The notes beneath the pieces were generated by a model. It saw nothing but the letters and a program-made list of their open reading frames with translations, did no database searches and was not told where the DNA came from. Shown one piece after another: positions 24,217 through 31,717 of a DNA stretch of 64,000 nucleotides. The first letter of the stretch is position 1. Each line of letters opens with the position of its first letter. The DNA comes from Deltaproteobacteria bacterium (GTDB taxonomy: Bacteria; Myxococcota; Myxococcia; Myxococcales; Anaeromyxobacteraceae). The translations under genes were made by a program, and so were the position numbers. The stretch spans positions 124,001 through 188,000 of the forward strand of contig JACRMN010000019.1 in the NCBI GenBank assembly GCA_016214955.1. The letters are read 5' to 3'.

Positions 24217-25659
24217 TCAGGGCGCCGGGGCCGCCCGGTAGCGGCAGCGGTAGAGCTGGAAGGCGACCACCCCGCGCGGCACGAGGCCGCCGGGGTTCCA
24301 CATGCCGGTGCGCTCGATCGGCAAGGGCGGAAGCGGGGTGAGCTCGACGCAGCGCTCCCGCAGCGCCGGGCACCACTTGCTCTCGCGGTCGCGCGGGTCC
24401 ACCACCACCAGCCCGGTGCGGCCGTCGAGCGTCCGGGGGTCGGTCCAGTAGCGGTACTGCAGCCCGTTGCCGCCCAGCGCCTCCGACGAGAAGGTCTCGG
24501 GACGGTCGGGAAGGTAGTAGTGCAGCAGCGTGGCGGTCTTGTAGTAGCAGCCGATGAGGAAGGCGCCGGGCAGCGCCTGCCGCTCCGCCTGGACCCGCTC
24601 GGCCAGGGCGCGCCAGCCGCGGGTGGTGTCGTCGCGGGCCGGGTAGGGGAGGGCCGGGAGGACGGCTCCCAGGTGCAGGTAGACGCTGAAGAAGGCGGCC
24701 AGCCCCACGGCGGAGCGCACCAGCCAGCGCGGGGCCCGCCCCTCCTGCCAGAAGGCCAGCGCCGCCAGCATGGCGCCGGGCCAGACCACGATGGGCCAGT
24801 TGCCCTTCACCCAGACGAAGAAGGAGACGCCGGCGAAGAGGAGCAGGGCCGGCACCGAGAAGAGGGCGCCGACGCGGAAGGCCAGCTCGGCCCGGCGGCG
24901 CAGGGCGCCGAAGGCCGCCACCACCAGGGCCACCGCCAGGATGGGCGACGGGACGGCGAGCTGCAGCCCGGCGAAGCGCAGGAAGTTGGTCAGCCTGGGG
25001 CCGGAGCGCGCGCCGGCGGCCCGGTCGCCCACCTGGAAGCCGAAGCTGGCCCAGCCGTGGGTGGCGTTCCAGTAGAGCACCGGGCCGAAGGCCACGAAGC
25101 CGAGGAGGAGGCCGAGCCAGGGCCAGGGCGAGCGGAGCTGCCGCCGGCCGCGGGGGTCGAGGAGCAGGCAGAGGAAGATCTGCGGCGCCAGCAGCCAGCC
25201 GGTGTACTTGCCCAGGGCCGCCAGGCCGGTGGCCAGGCCGGCGAGGAGCAGCCACTCTCCCCGCTCCTCCTGCAGGGCCCGGACGGTGAAGTACATGGCC
25301 GCTGCCCACATGGCGAGGAGCGGGACGTCGGGGGTGATGATCACCTGGCCCAGCGAGAAGAGCGGGGAGACGAGCGCCAGCCCCACCGCCGCCACCGCGC
25401 CCCGCGGGCCCAGGAGCCGCCGTGCCGTGAGGAAGAAGAAGAGCGAGAAGAGCGAGGTGTGGAGCAGGGCCGCGCTGCGGATGGCCCGCTCCGAGTCGCC
25501 CAGCAGCTCCCCCAGCGCCCGGATGGTCCAGGCGGCGAGCGGCGGGTGATCGAAGTAGCTCCAGTCGAGCCGCTGCCCGTAGAGCCAGTAGTAGGCCTCC
25601 TGCGGCGACAGCTCCAGGAGCCCCGCGTACCAGACGTGGAAGAGGGCCGAGGCGGCCAC
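24217..25659 (-). CDS. Glycosyltransferase family 39 (ArnT/PMT-like) membrane protein
   Basis: About 480 residues with 10 or more membrane helices. The first periplasmic loop has the GT39 acidic motif region (SPQEAYYWLYGQRLDWSYFDHPPLAAW), with the YFDHPP motif characteristic of ArnT-like and Dol-P-Man-dependent mannosyltransferase-like enzymes. These transfer a sugar from a polyprenyl-phosphate donor to lipid A or proteins; the acceptor here is unknown. The start is uncertain: GTG at 25659 cuts into the first helix, yet the frame stays open upstream to a TAG at 25798-25800 without another ATG or GTG. A CTG start upstream, giving a Pro-rich N-terminus and a complete first helix, is possible. 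It follows the diadenylate cyclase gene on the same strand. Confidence 0.75.
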   Translation of the reverse strand: MAASALFHVWYAGLLELSPQEAYYWLYGQRLDWSYFDHPPLAAWTIRALGELLGDSERAIRSAALLHTSLFSLFFFLTARRLLGPRGAVAAVGLALVSPLFSLGQVIITPDVPLLAMWAAAMYFTVRALQEERGEWLLLAGLATGLAALGKYTGWLLAPQIFLCLLLDPRGRRQLRSPWPWLGLLLGFVAFGPVLYWNATHGWASFGFQVGDRAAGARSGPRLTNFLRFAGLQLAVPSPILAVALVVAAFGALRRRAELAFRVGALFSVPALLLFAGVSFFVWVKGNWPIVVWPGAMLAALAFWQEGRAPRWLVRSAVGLAAFFSVYLHLGAVLPALPYPARDDTTRGWRALAERVQAERQALPGAFLIGCYYKTATLLHYYLPDRPETFSSEALGGNGLQYRYWTDPRTLDGRTGLVVVDPRDRESKWCPALRERCVELTPLPPLPIERTGMWNPGGLVPRGVVAFQLYRCRYRAAPAP

Positions 25660-25827
25660 GAGGAGGAAGGCGACCAGGGCCGGGCGCCGCTCCCAGAGGG
25701 GCGCGCCGGGCGGGGGCGGGGGGGACGGGAAGGAGGCCAGGGGCGAGGTGGGGGCAGGGGTGGATGTCGGGGCAGGCTTCGCCCTCCGTGCGCCCTTCTA
25801 CCAGATGGCGCCGCCCTGCGGCGGCTC

Positions 25828-26712
25828 CTACGTGCGGCGCATCGTCTGGTGCAGCTCCAGCACGATCTCGCCCTCCTTGAACACCCGGACGGTGCCCGAG
25901 GTCTGCGAGACGGTGATGGCGATGGTGCGGGTCTCGCTGGTCACGGCGGCGGCGGCCGAGTGGCGCGCCCCCAGCCCCAGCGGCACGCGGGTGTCGCGGG
26001 CCGCCGACTGCAGGTAGCGCCCGGCGGCCAGCACCACCCCGTCCTCCCGGACCACGAAGGCGCCGTCGAGCACGGCGAAGGTCTTGAGGGCGTCGCGGAT
26101 CGGCGGGTCGAGGCAGTTGCGGTCGGCCTCGGAGACGCCCTGGAACGGGTTGAGCGTGATCTGGCGGCTCTTCTCCATCACCGCGGTGGCGTCGCCGACG
26201 ACCAGGATGGTGCCGACCGGGTGGCCCTCGTACCCCTGGGCCCCGATCTCCATGGCCACGTGGATGAGGGCCTCCACCACCTGGCTGGAGAACTCCGGGG
26301 CCAGGCCGATGGCGTCCACCCGGACCTTCTCCTCCTCCTGCTCGGCGCCGATCTTCACGCGGATGAGGGTGTCGAGGCTCTTGTCCGGGCCCATGCCGGC
26401 CAGGGCCACGATGGTGTCGCCGTCGCGCACCAGCCCCTCGGAGCGGCAGGCCACCAGCGCCACCTTGATGCGCTCGACCCGGCTGTACTCGTAGGGCGGG
26501 ATCACCACCGCCAGGTAGCGGCGGGACCAGACCTCGTCGGCCACCGCCTCGTCGGTGACGGCGTAGACCAGCTTCTTCTTGAGGGGGCGGCCGCGGAGCT
26601 CGGCGGGGGAGAGGGGGTGGTCGGTGACGATGACCAGCCGGTCCACCTCGGGGCGCGAGGCCAGGGCCAGCGCCGATCGGATGAACTCGCGCTCGAGCCT
26701 GCCGTCCGCCAC
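25828..26712 (-). CDS. CdaZ-type diadenylate cyclase (pyruvate-kinase-C-like domain plus DAC domain)
   Basis: About 294 residues. The C-terminal part (about 190-280) is a DisA_N/DAC domain: DGA at 216-218 (VLDGAFVVRED), then LGLGARHSAAAAVTSET and ITVSQTSGTVRVF. The N-terminal part (about 10-122) resembles the C-terminal domain of pyruvate kinase (GDTIVALAGMGPDKSLDTLIRV). This order defines the CdaZ/DacZ class that makes c-di-AMP, mostly known from archaea. One difference: the RHR motif of DisA reads RHS (250-252), so activity needs proof. I chose GTG at 26712: it directly follows a -10 box, while the farther TTG at 26748 overlaps the -35. It is divergent from dksA. Confidence 0.75.
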   Translation of the reverse strand: MADGRLEREFIRSALALASRPEVDRLVIVTDHPLSPAELRGRPLKKKLVYAVTDEAVADEVWSRRYLAVVIPPYEYSRVERIKVALVACRSEGLVRDGDTIVALAGMGPDKSLDTLIRVKIGAEQEEEKVRVDAIGLAPEFSSQVVEALIHVAMEIGAQGYEGHPVGTILVVGDATAVMEKSRQITLNPFQGVSEADRNCLDPPIRDALKTFAVLDGAFVVREDGVVLAAGRYLQSAARDTRVPLGLGARHSAAAAVTSETRTIAITVSQTSGTVRVFKEGEIVLELHQTMRRT

Positions 26713-26718
26713 GGGCCG

Positions 26719-26748
26719 ATTCTGTCGGCAGGTTCGGCCCGAAGTCAA
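26719..26748 (-). promoter_or_regulatory. Promoter of the diadenylate cyclase gene
   Basis: On the minus strand TTGACT (26748-26743) and CAGAAT (26724-26719) are 18 bp apart. The GTG start at 26712 follows the -10 box by six bases, so the transcript would be leaderless. This also rejects the upstream TTG as a start, since it is part of the -35. Confidence 0.5.
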
Positions 26749-26774
26749 AGAACTGCCGGAGCGCCCCGCCTCGC

Positions 26775-26803
26775 TTGACTTCCCGGGGGGCTGCGACTAG
26801 CTT
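26775..26803 (+). promoter_or_regulatory. Promoter of the dksA-like gene
   Basis: TTGACT (26775-26780) and TAGCTT (26798-26803) are 17 bp apart. The same pair of boxes recurs upstream of the second lysine aminomutase gene. Here a leader of about 45 bases follows, ending in GGAG before the TTG start. Confidence 0.55.
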
Positions 26804-26853
26804 CCCTGCCTCCTTTCGCGGCCTTGGGCCGCGCAGCCCGGGGGTCGGAGCGC

Positions 26854-27216
26854 TTGAACAAGAAGGATCAGAAGCGGTTCAAGACCATGCTCGAGGAGTC
26901 GCGGCGTCAGCTCATCGCCTCGGCGAAGAAGACCCTCGTCGAGGAGTCGAGCTTCGACACCGACGACCTCCCGGACGAGATCGACCAGGCCTCGAGCGAG
27001 TACACCCAGTCGATGATCTTCCGGCTGCGGGATCGCGAGAAGTTCCTCCTCGCCAAGATCGACAAGGCCCTGGCTCGCATCGAGTCGGGCACCTTCGGCA
27101 TCTGCGAGAAGTGCGAGGAGGAGATCTCGATGAAGAGGCTGGAGGCCCGGCCGGTCACCACCCTCTGCATCCGCTGCAAGGAGGAGCAGGAGCAGAAGGA
27201 ACGGAGCTTCGGGTAG
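26854..27216 (+). CDS. dksA: DksA/TraR family zinc-finger transcription factor
   Basis: A 120-residue DksA-like protein. An N-terminal coiled coil has a tip sequence DEIDQA, matching the D-x-x-D-x-A motif that enters the RNA polymerase secondary channel. A C4 zinc finger follows, C-x2-C-x17-C-x2-C (CEKC and CIRC). DksA potentiates ppGpp at rRNA and amino-acid promoters; the ppGpp synthase Rel is also in this window. Start TTG at 26854 was chosen because the protein then begins NKKDQKRFKTML, the usual first helix, with GGAG just upstream; an earlier ATG gives an unrelated Gly/Arg-rich extension. Confidence 0.9.
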   Translation: MNKKDQKRFKTMLEESRRQLIASAKKTLVEESSFDTDDLPDEIDQASSEYTQSMIFRLRDREKFLLAKIDKALARIESGTFGICEKCEEEISMKRLEARPVTTLCIRCKEEQEQKERSFG

Positions 27217-27220
27217 GGCG

Positions 27221-27257
27221 CGACGCGCGCGCGTCGGCCACCAGGAGCGGCCGCTCC
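27221..27257. terminator. Two consecutive perfect palindromes between convergent genes
   Basis: A 16-bp perfect palindrome (CGACGCGC mirrored, 27221-27236) is followed by a 14-bp one (GGAGCGG mirrored, 27244-27257), in the 47-bp gap between the dksA-like and FHA genes. As RNA both could fold, though with tight loops and no T tract. They may end transcription from both sides. Confidence 0.4.
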
Positions 27258-27263
27258 GGGCTG

Positions 27264-28175
27264 CTACTCCACTCTGAGCAGCTGCATCCCCACCAAGATC
27301 TGATCGCCCGGCGTGATGCGCGTCGGCTGCGTGACCTTCACGAAGGTCCCGTTGCTGCTGCCCACGTCGGAGAGCAGCACGCCGCCCTCGGAGAGGTCGA
27401 TGCGGGCGTGGCGCGCCGAGACGTACCGGTCGCCCGGGAAGCAGACGTGCCCCACCTCGCGCCCGATGCCGTTCTCGCCGAGCCGCAGCGGGAAGACCTC
27501 GCCGGTGCCGCCGCCCTCGAGGAGCTGGGTGAGGCGGGCCCGGTAGCCGGGATCGGCGGAGCCCCAGGGGCGGGCCGCGCCCTCGCTGCCCGAGGGGCGG
27601 GGCATGGGCTCGAGCCGCAGGAGCTGGCGGCCGATGCGCAGCTCGTCGCCGGGGCTCAGGGCGCGGGGCTGGCGCAGGCGCAGGAAGGTGCCGTTGACGC
27701 TGCCCAGGTCCTCGAGGAAGCCGCCGTCCTCGCGCTGCAGGAAGCGGCAGTGGCGCGGCGAGACGGTGGCGTCGTCGGGGAACTTCACCTCGGCCTGGGT
27801 GCGGCCGCAGTGGAGCGCCGCCCGGGTGATGACGAAGGTGGGGCCGGGGAGGCCGTCGTGGCGCACCGCCACCAGCTTGAGCAGCTTGGCGTCGCGCACC
27901 TCCATGGCGCCGCCGGCGCCGCCCAGGGGGGCCATGCGGCCGGGCGTGGGGGCCGGGGACGCGCGGGGCGCGGGGGTGGGCGGCGGGGAGGCCTCGCTGG
28001 CGCGGCCGCAGATGCCGCAGAATCGGGCGCCGGGCAGGAGCGGGCTCTGGCAGCCGCTGCAGACGCGCGGCGCCGGCCGCAGCCCCTGGCCGCAGGCCTG
28101 GCAGAAGGCGAAGCTGGTGTCGTTGTCCTGGCCGCAGCGCGGGCAGCGCGTGGTTCCCGCCATGGTGCACGACAT
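27264..28175 (-). CDS. FHA protein with double zinc ribbon and two FHA domains
   Basis: A 303-residue protein. Two zinc ribbons open it: CPRC...CQAC (residues about 11-29) and CSGC...CGIC (about 39-56). A Pro/Ala linker follows, then a first FHA domain with GRTQAEV, SPRHCRF and LGSVNGTF, and a second with GREVGHV, SARHARI and VGSSNGTF. Both have the canonical Gly-Arg, Ser-x-x-His and Asn-Gly residues for phosphothreonine binding. It is head-to-head with a Ser/Thr kinase gene whose product also starts with a zinc ribbon, which suggests a signalling pair. ATGs at 28175 and 28163 are both possible. A paralogue lies at 51253-52374. Confidence 0.85.
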   Translation of the reverse strand: MSCTMAGTTRCPRCGQDNDTSFAFCQACGQGLRPAPRVCSGCQSPLLPGARFCGICGRASEASPPPTPAPRASPAPTPGRMAPLGGAGGAMEVRDAKLLKLVAVRHDGLPGPTFVITRAALHCGRTQAEVKFPDDATVSPRHCRFLQREDGGFLEDLGSVNGTFLRLRQPRALSPGDELRIGRQLLRLEPMPRPSGSEGAARPWGSADPGYRARLTQLLEGGGTGEVFPLRLGENGIGREVGHVCFPGDRYVSARHARIDLSEGGVLLSDVGSSNGTFVKVTQPTRITPGDQILVGMQLLRVE

Positions 28176-28278
28176 GTACCCGCCCGCCGACGGTGGGTCA
28201 ACGGGGCGGCCGGGGCGCCCCGGGCCCGGCAGCGCCTGCCCGGAGGGCGGGCGGGTTCGGCGGGGCAGCGCTCCGCGC

Positions 28279-28284
28279 TAAGAT
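28279..28284 (+). promoter_or_regulatory. -10 box of the Ser/Thr kinase gene
   Basis: TAAGAT lies six bases before the GTG start at 28291, the same geometry as other putative leaderless genes here. No good -35 is visible. Confidence 0.35.
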
Positions 28285-28290
28285 GCGGCC

Positions 28291-30018
28291 GTGCCCACCT
28301 GCCCTGCCTGCCAGGCCGAGATCGCGACCGGCTCGCGCTTCTGCCCCTCCTGTGGCACCGCCGCCATGGCCACGTCGACGCTGGAGAGCGACCCCTGGCT
28401 CGGTCAGGTGGTGAACCGGAAGTTCCGCATCCAGGCCCTCATCGGCCAGGGCGGCATGGGGCGCGTCTACAAGGCCATGCACCTCACCCTCGATCGGCCG
28501 GTGGTGCTGAAGATGCTGCACCGCGGCCTCACCAGCGACCCCTCGGTGGTGCAGCGCTTCCACCGCGAGGCCAAGGCCGCCTCCCGCCTGGTCAACCCGC
28601 ACTCCATCCAGGTGCTCGACTTCGGCGAGGCCGAGGACGGCACGCTCTTCATGGCCATGGAGTTCCTGGGCGGCAGGGACCTCTCGGCCCTGCTGGCGAC
28701 CGGCGGCCCCATGCCCGAGGCCCGCATCGTCCGCATCGGCGCCCAGATCCTGGAGGCGCTGGGGGAGGCGCACGCCCACGGGATCATCCACCGCGACCTG
28801 AAGCCCGAGAACGTGATGGTGGAGGACCGGCGCAACGACGCCGACCACGTCACCGTCCTCGACTTCGGCATCGCCAAGATCAGCGACCCCGGGCCGGGGG
28901 AGGGGAAGCTGACGCAGGCCGGCCTGGTCTGCGGGACGCCGCAGTACATGAGCCCCGAGCAGGCCCGCGGCCGCGAGCTGGACGCCCGCACCGACCTGTA
29001 CTCGACGGGCGTCATCCTCTACCAGATGGCCACCGCCGCGCTGCCCTTCGACTCCGACACGCCGGTGGGCTTCCTCACCAAGCACATCAGCGAGCCGCCG
29101 GTGCCGCTGCGCCAGCGCCACCCGCGCCTGTCCATCTCGCCGGCCCTGGAGGCGCTCATCGGGCGCGCGCTGGCCAAGGACCGGGAGCACCGGCCCCCGA
29201 GCGCCGACGCCATGCGCGCCGAGCTGCTGGCCTGCCTGGCCGCCTCCGGCCCGGCCGCGACGCCCGCCCCCCAGCGCACCGAGGTCCTGGCGACGCCGCC
29301 GGCGGGCGCACCCCGGCCGCCGGAGCCGGCGCCAGTGCCAGCGCCGCCCCGGGCGGCGTCCGAGCGGACGGCGCGCCCTGCGCAGGAGCAGCCGGCGCCT
29401 GGTCCCAGGAAGCGGAGCGCGGCGGTGCCGGTGGTCATCGCGGCTGCGATCGCAGCCGCGGGCGGGGGTGCCTGGTGGGCGACGCGGGCGCCCGAGCCGC
29501 CCGCCCCGACCGCGGCCACGACCCCGACCCCAACCGCGACCCCGACCCCGACCTCGACCCAGACCCCGACCTCGACCCAGACCCCGACCGCGGCTCCGAC
29601 CGCGACAACGACGCCGACCCCGACCGCGGCCCCGACCCCGACCTCGGCGCCGCCTCCGCCCGAGCCGGTCGCTGCTGGTGAACCTCCTCTCCCACTCCCC
29701 CGCGCCAGCGGGGGAGTGGGGCAGGGTGAGGGGGCCCGGGCGGCGCCCGCCCGTCCCTCGCGCAACCCGCAGAAGGCCCGCGCCCTCTACGAGAAGGCCG
29801 AGGCGAGGCGGCGCGAGATGGACGCCGCCGGAGCGGTGGCGCTGTACCTCGAGGCCGAGCAGGCCGACCCGCAGCTCACCGAGCTGCACAAGAAGCTGGG
29901 CCAGTGCTACCAGCTCCTCGGCGACATCCCGCGGGCGCGCGAGCGGTACCGGAAGTACCTGGCCACCGGGCCGGCCGACGCCGACGCGGTCCGCTCCACG
30001 CTCGACCTGCTGAGGTGA
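28291..30018 (+). CDS. Membrane Ser/Thr protein kinase with zinc ribbon, Thr-Pro linker and TPR
   Basis: A 575-residue protein. Residues 4-21 form a zinc ribbon (CPAC...CPSC). The Hanks-type kinase domain spans about 44-315, with the Gly-loop at 51-58, Lys74, HRDLKPEN at 167-174, DFG at 191-193 and the APE-like SPE at 221-223; all catalytic residues are present. A single membrane helix lies near 378-396. A Thr-Pro repeat (403-452) and a short segment encoded by an inserted palindrome (464-482) lead to TPR-like helices at 493-575. So the kinase is cytoplasmic and the TPR probably periplasmic. The gene is one base from lytS, suggesting an operon. Confidence 0.9.
   Translation: MPTCPACQAEIATGSRFCPSCGTAAMATSTLESDPWLGQVVNRKFRIQALIGQGGMGRVYKAMHLTLDRPVVLKMLHRGLTSDPSVVQRFHREAKAASRLVNPHSIQVLDFGEAEDGTLFMAMEFLGGRDLSALLATGGPMPEARIVRIGAQILEALGEAHAHGIIHRDLKPENVMVEDRRNDADHVTVLDFGIAKISDPGPGEGKLTQAGLVCGTPQYMSPEQARGRELDARTDLYSTGVILYQMATAALPFDSDTPVGFLTKHISEPPVPLRQRHPRLSISPALEALIGRALAKDREHRPPSADAMRAELLACLAASGPAATPAPQRTEVLATPPAGAPRPPEPAPVPAPPRAASERTARPAQEQPAPGPRKRSAAVPVVIAAAIAAAGGGAWWATRAPEPPAPTAATTPTPTATPTPTSTQTPTSTQTPTAAPTATTTPTPTAAPTPTSAPPPPEPVAAGEPPLPLPRASGGVGQGEGARAAPARPSRNPQKARALYEKAEARRREMDAAGAVALYLEAEQADPQLTELHKKLGQCYQLLGDIPRARERYRKYLATGPADADAVRSTLDLLR
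29515..29650 (+). repeat. Tandem ACCCCGACC-type repeat encoding the Thr-Pro linker
   Basis: Imperfect 6- and 12-bp units (CCGACC, ACCCAGACCCCG) repeat about 20 times, encoding alternating Thr-Pro with some Ala and Gln. The frame is kept. This is a likely slippage site for length variation in the linker. Confidence 0.75.
29691..29720. repeat. Palindromic repeat element inside the kinase gene
   Basis: CCCACTCCCCCGC (29691-29703) and GCGGGGGAGTGGG (29708-29720) are perfect 13-bp inverted arms around GCCA, flanked by CTCCTCT and CAGGGTGAGGGG. This layout resembles the interspersed palindromic repeats of many GC-rich genomes, which are normally intergenic. Here it is translated in frame as a Pro-then-Gly-rich linker (residues 464-482). 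Confidence 0.6.
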
Positions 30019-30019
30019 C

Positions 30020-31717
30020 GTGGAGCCCCGCAGCGACCTGCTCTACATCCTCACCGAGCTCGCTCGGGCGCTGGCGATCTTCGTCGTCGCCTTCTACCTG
30101 TACTGCCGGTCGCCGCTGTTCCGGCCGCTCAAGACCGAGTGGCTGGAGCCCAAGGCGCGGCTCTCGCTGTACCTCTTCTTCTCCGGCATCGCCATCATCG
30201 GCAGCCACCTGGGCGTCTGGCTCCCCGGCGGCGCGGTCGCCAACACCCGCGCGGTGGGGTCGACGCTGGCCGGCATCCTGGGCGGCCCCTCGCTGGGCGT
30301 GCTGGTGGGCCTCACCGCCGGCGCCCACCGCGTCTCGCTGGGCGGCTACTCGGCCCTGGCGGGCGCGGTGGCCACCACGCTGGAAGGGCTGATGGCCGGG
30401 CTGGTCCACCTCCACTTCCGCCGGCGCGGGACGCCCGAGCGGCTCCTCGACTGGAAGCTGGCCTTCGGCATCACCTTCCTCGGCGAGGTGGTGCACATGG
30501 GCATCGTGGTGCTGCTGGCCCGGCCGCTCAGCGAGGCCATCCACCTCACCCAGGTCATCGGCCCGCCGATGATCCTGGCCAACTCCGCGGGCGCCGCGCT
30601 CTTCATGACGGTGGTGCGCGACCGCCAGAGCGTCTACGACCAGGTGGCGGCAGCCTCCTCGGCCCACTCGCTGGGCATCGCCGCCCGCACCCTCGAGATC
30701 CTGGCCAAGGGCTTCGACGCCACCTCGGCCAGGGCGCTGGCCCAGGTGATCCTGGAGGAGACGGCGGTGGGCGCGGTGGCGGTGACCGACACCGTCCAGG
30801 TGCTGGCCTTCGTGGGGCAGGGCTCCGACCACCACGGCGCCGGCCCCATCATGTCGCCGCTCTCGCGACAGGCGATCGACGGCAACGAGCTGGTGTTCAA
30901 GGACGGCGTCAAGGACCACTTCGTCTGCCCACTTCACTCCGGGTGTCCCCTCGACTCGGTGCTGGTGGCGCCGCTGCGGATGGAGGGGACGGTGCTGGGC
31001 ACGGTCCAGCTCTACGAGCCGCGGGGCAAGCGCTTCCGCAACATGAACCGCTCGCTGGGGGAGGGGCTGACGGCGCTGCTCTCCAACCAGCTCCTGCTGG
31101 CCCGCTACCAGGAGCAGAAGAGCCTGCTGGTGGTCTCGGAGCTGAAGCTGGTGCAGGCGCAGGTGAACCCGCACTTCCTCTTCAACGCCCTCAACACCAT
31201 CGTGGCGGTGCTGCGCAAGGACTCGGGCCGGGCCCGCGAGCTGCTCATCCACCTGGCCAGCTTCTTCCGCAAGAACCTGAAGCGCCAGGCCGACCTGGCC
31301 ACCCTGGGCGAGGAGCTGGAGCACGTCTCGGCCTACCTGGAGATCGAGAAGGCCCGCTTCGCCGACCGCATCACGGTGGAGACCGAGATCGACGGGTCGC
31401 TCCTGGAGCTGAAGCTCCCGACCTTCACGCTGCAGCCGGTGGTGGAGAACGCCTTCAAGCACGGCCTCTCGCACATGATGAAGCCGGGCGTGGCCCGCAT
31501 CCGCGCCTACCGGCAGGGCGCGGCGGCGCTCATCGAGGTCGAGGACAACGCCGGCGCCTACCAGGACCCGGGCGACCAGGGAGGGCTGGGCATGCGCATC
31601 GTCGACAAGCGCATCAAGAACCTCATGGGCACCGACTTCGGCCTCACCATCTCCTGCGTGCCGCAGGAGCTCACCCGGGTGACCATCCGCGTGCCGATCC
31701 CGGAGGCCACCGCATGA
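30020..31717 (+). CDS. LytS/BtsS family sensor histidine kinase
   Basis: A 565-residue kinase. The first 200 residues form five or six membrane helices of the 5TMR_LYT type (GGPSLGVLVGLTAGAHR is a typical stretch). A GAF-like domain covers about 215-350. The transmitter carries H385 in NPHFLFN, the hallmark of the LytS/YehU HisK family, and an N-box (VVENAFKHGL) and GLGMRIV segment. Relatives sense extracellular pyruvate (BtsS, LytS) or related metabolites. It starts with GTG at 30020, one base after the kinase stop, and overlaps lytR by ATGA. Its position next to lactate genes makes a pyruvate or lactate signal plausible. Confidence 0.88.
   Translation: MEPRSDLLYILTELARALAIFVVAFYLYCRSPLFRPLKTEWLEPKARLSLYLFFSGIAIIGSHLGVWLPGGAVANTRAVGSTLAGILGGPSLGVLVGLTAGAHRVSLGGYSALAGAVATTLEGLMAGLVHLHFRRRGTPERLLDWKLAFGITFLGEVVHMGIVVLLARPLSEAIHLTQVIGPPMILANSAGAALFMTVVRDRQSVYDQVAAASSAHSLGIAARTLEILAKGFDATSARALAQVILEETAVGAVAVTDTVQVLAFVGQGSDHHGAGPIMSPLSRQAIDGNELVFKDGVKDHFVCPLHSGCPLDSVLVAPLRMEGTVLGTVQLYEPRGKRFRNMNRSLGEGLTALLSNQLLLARYQEQKSLLVVSELKLVQAQVNPHFLFNALNTIVAVLRKDSGRARELLIHLASFFRKNLKRQADLATLGEELEHVSAYLEIEKARFADRITVETEIDGSLLELKLPTFTLQPVVENAFKHGLSHMMKPGVARIRAYRQGAAALIEVEDNAGAYQDPGDQGGLGMRIVDKRIKNLMGTDFGLTISCVPQELTRVTIRVPIPEATA

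Noticed and set aside
26713-26748. TTG at 26748 as start of the diadenylate cyclase
   Set aside because: The TTG is part of the TTGACT -35 box and the added residues match nothing; the GTG at 26712 lies right after the -10 box.
29515-29650. Possible minisatellite or CRISPR
   Set aside because: It is a coding Thr-Pro repeat with no spacers.
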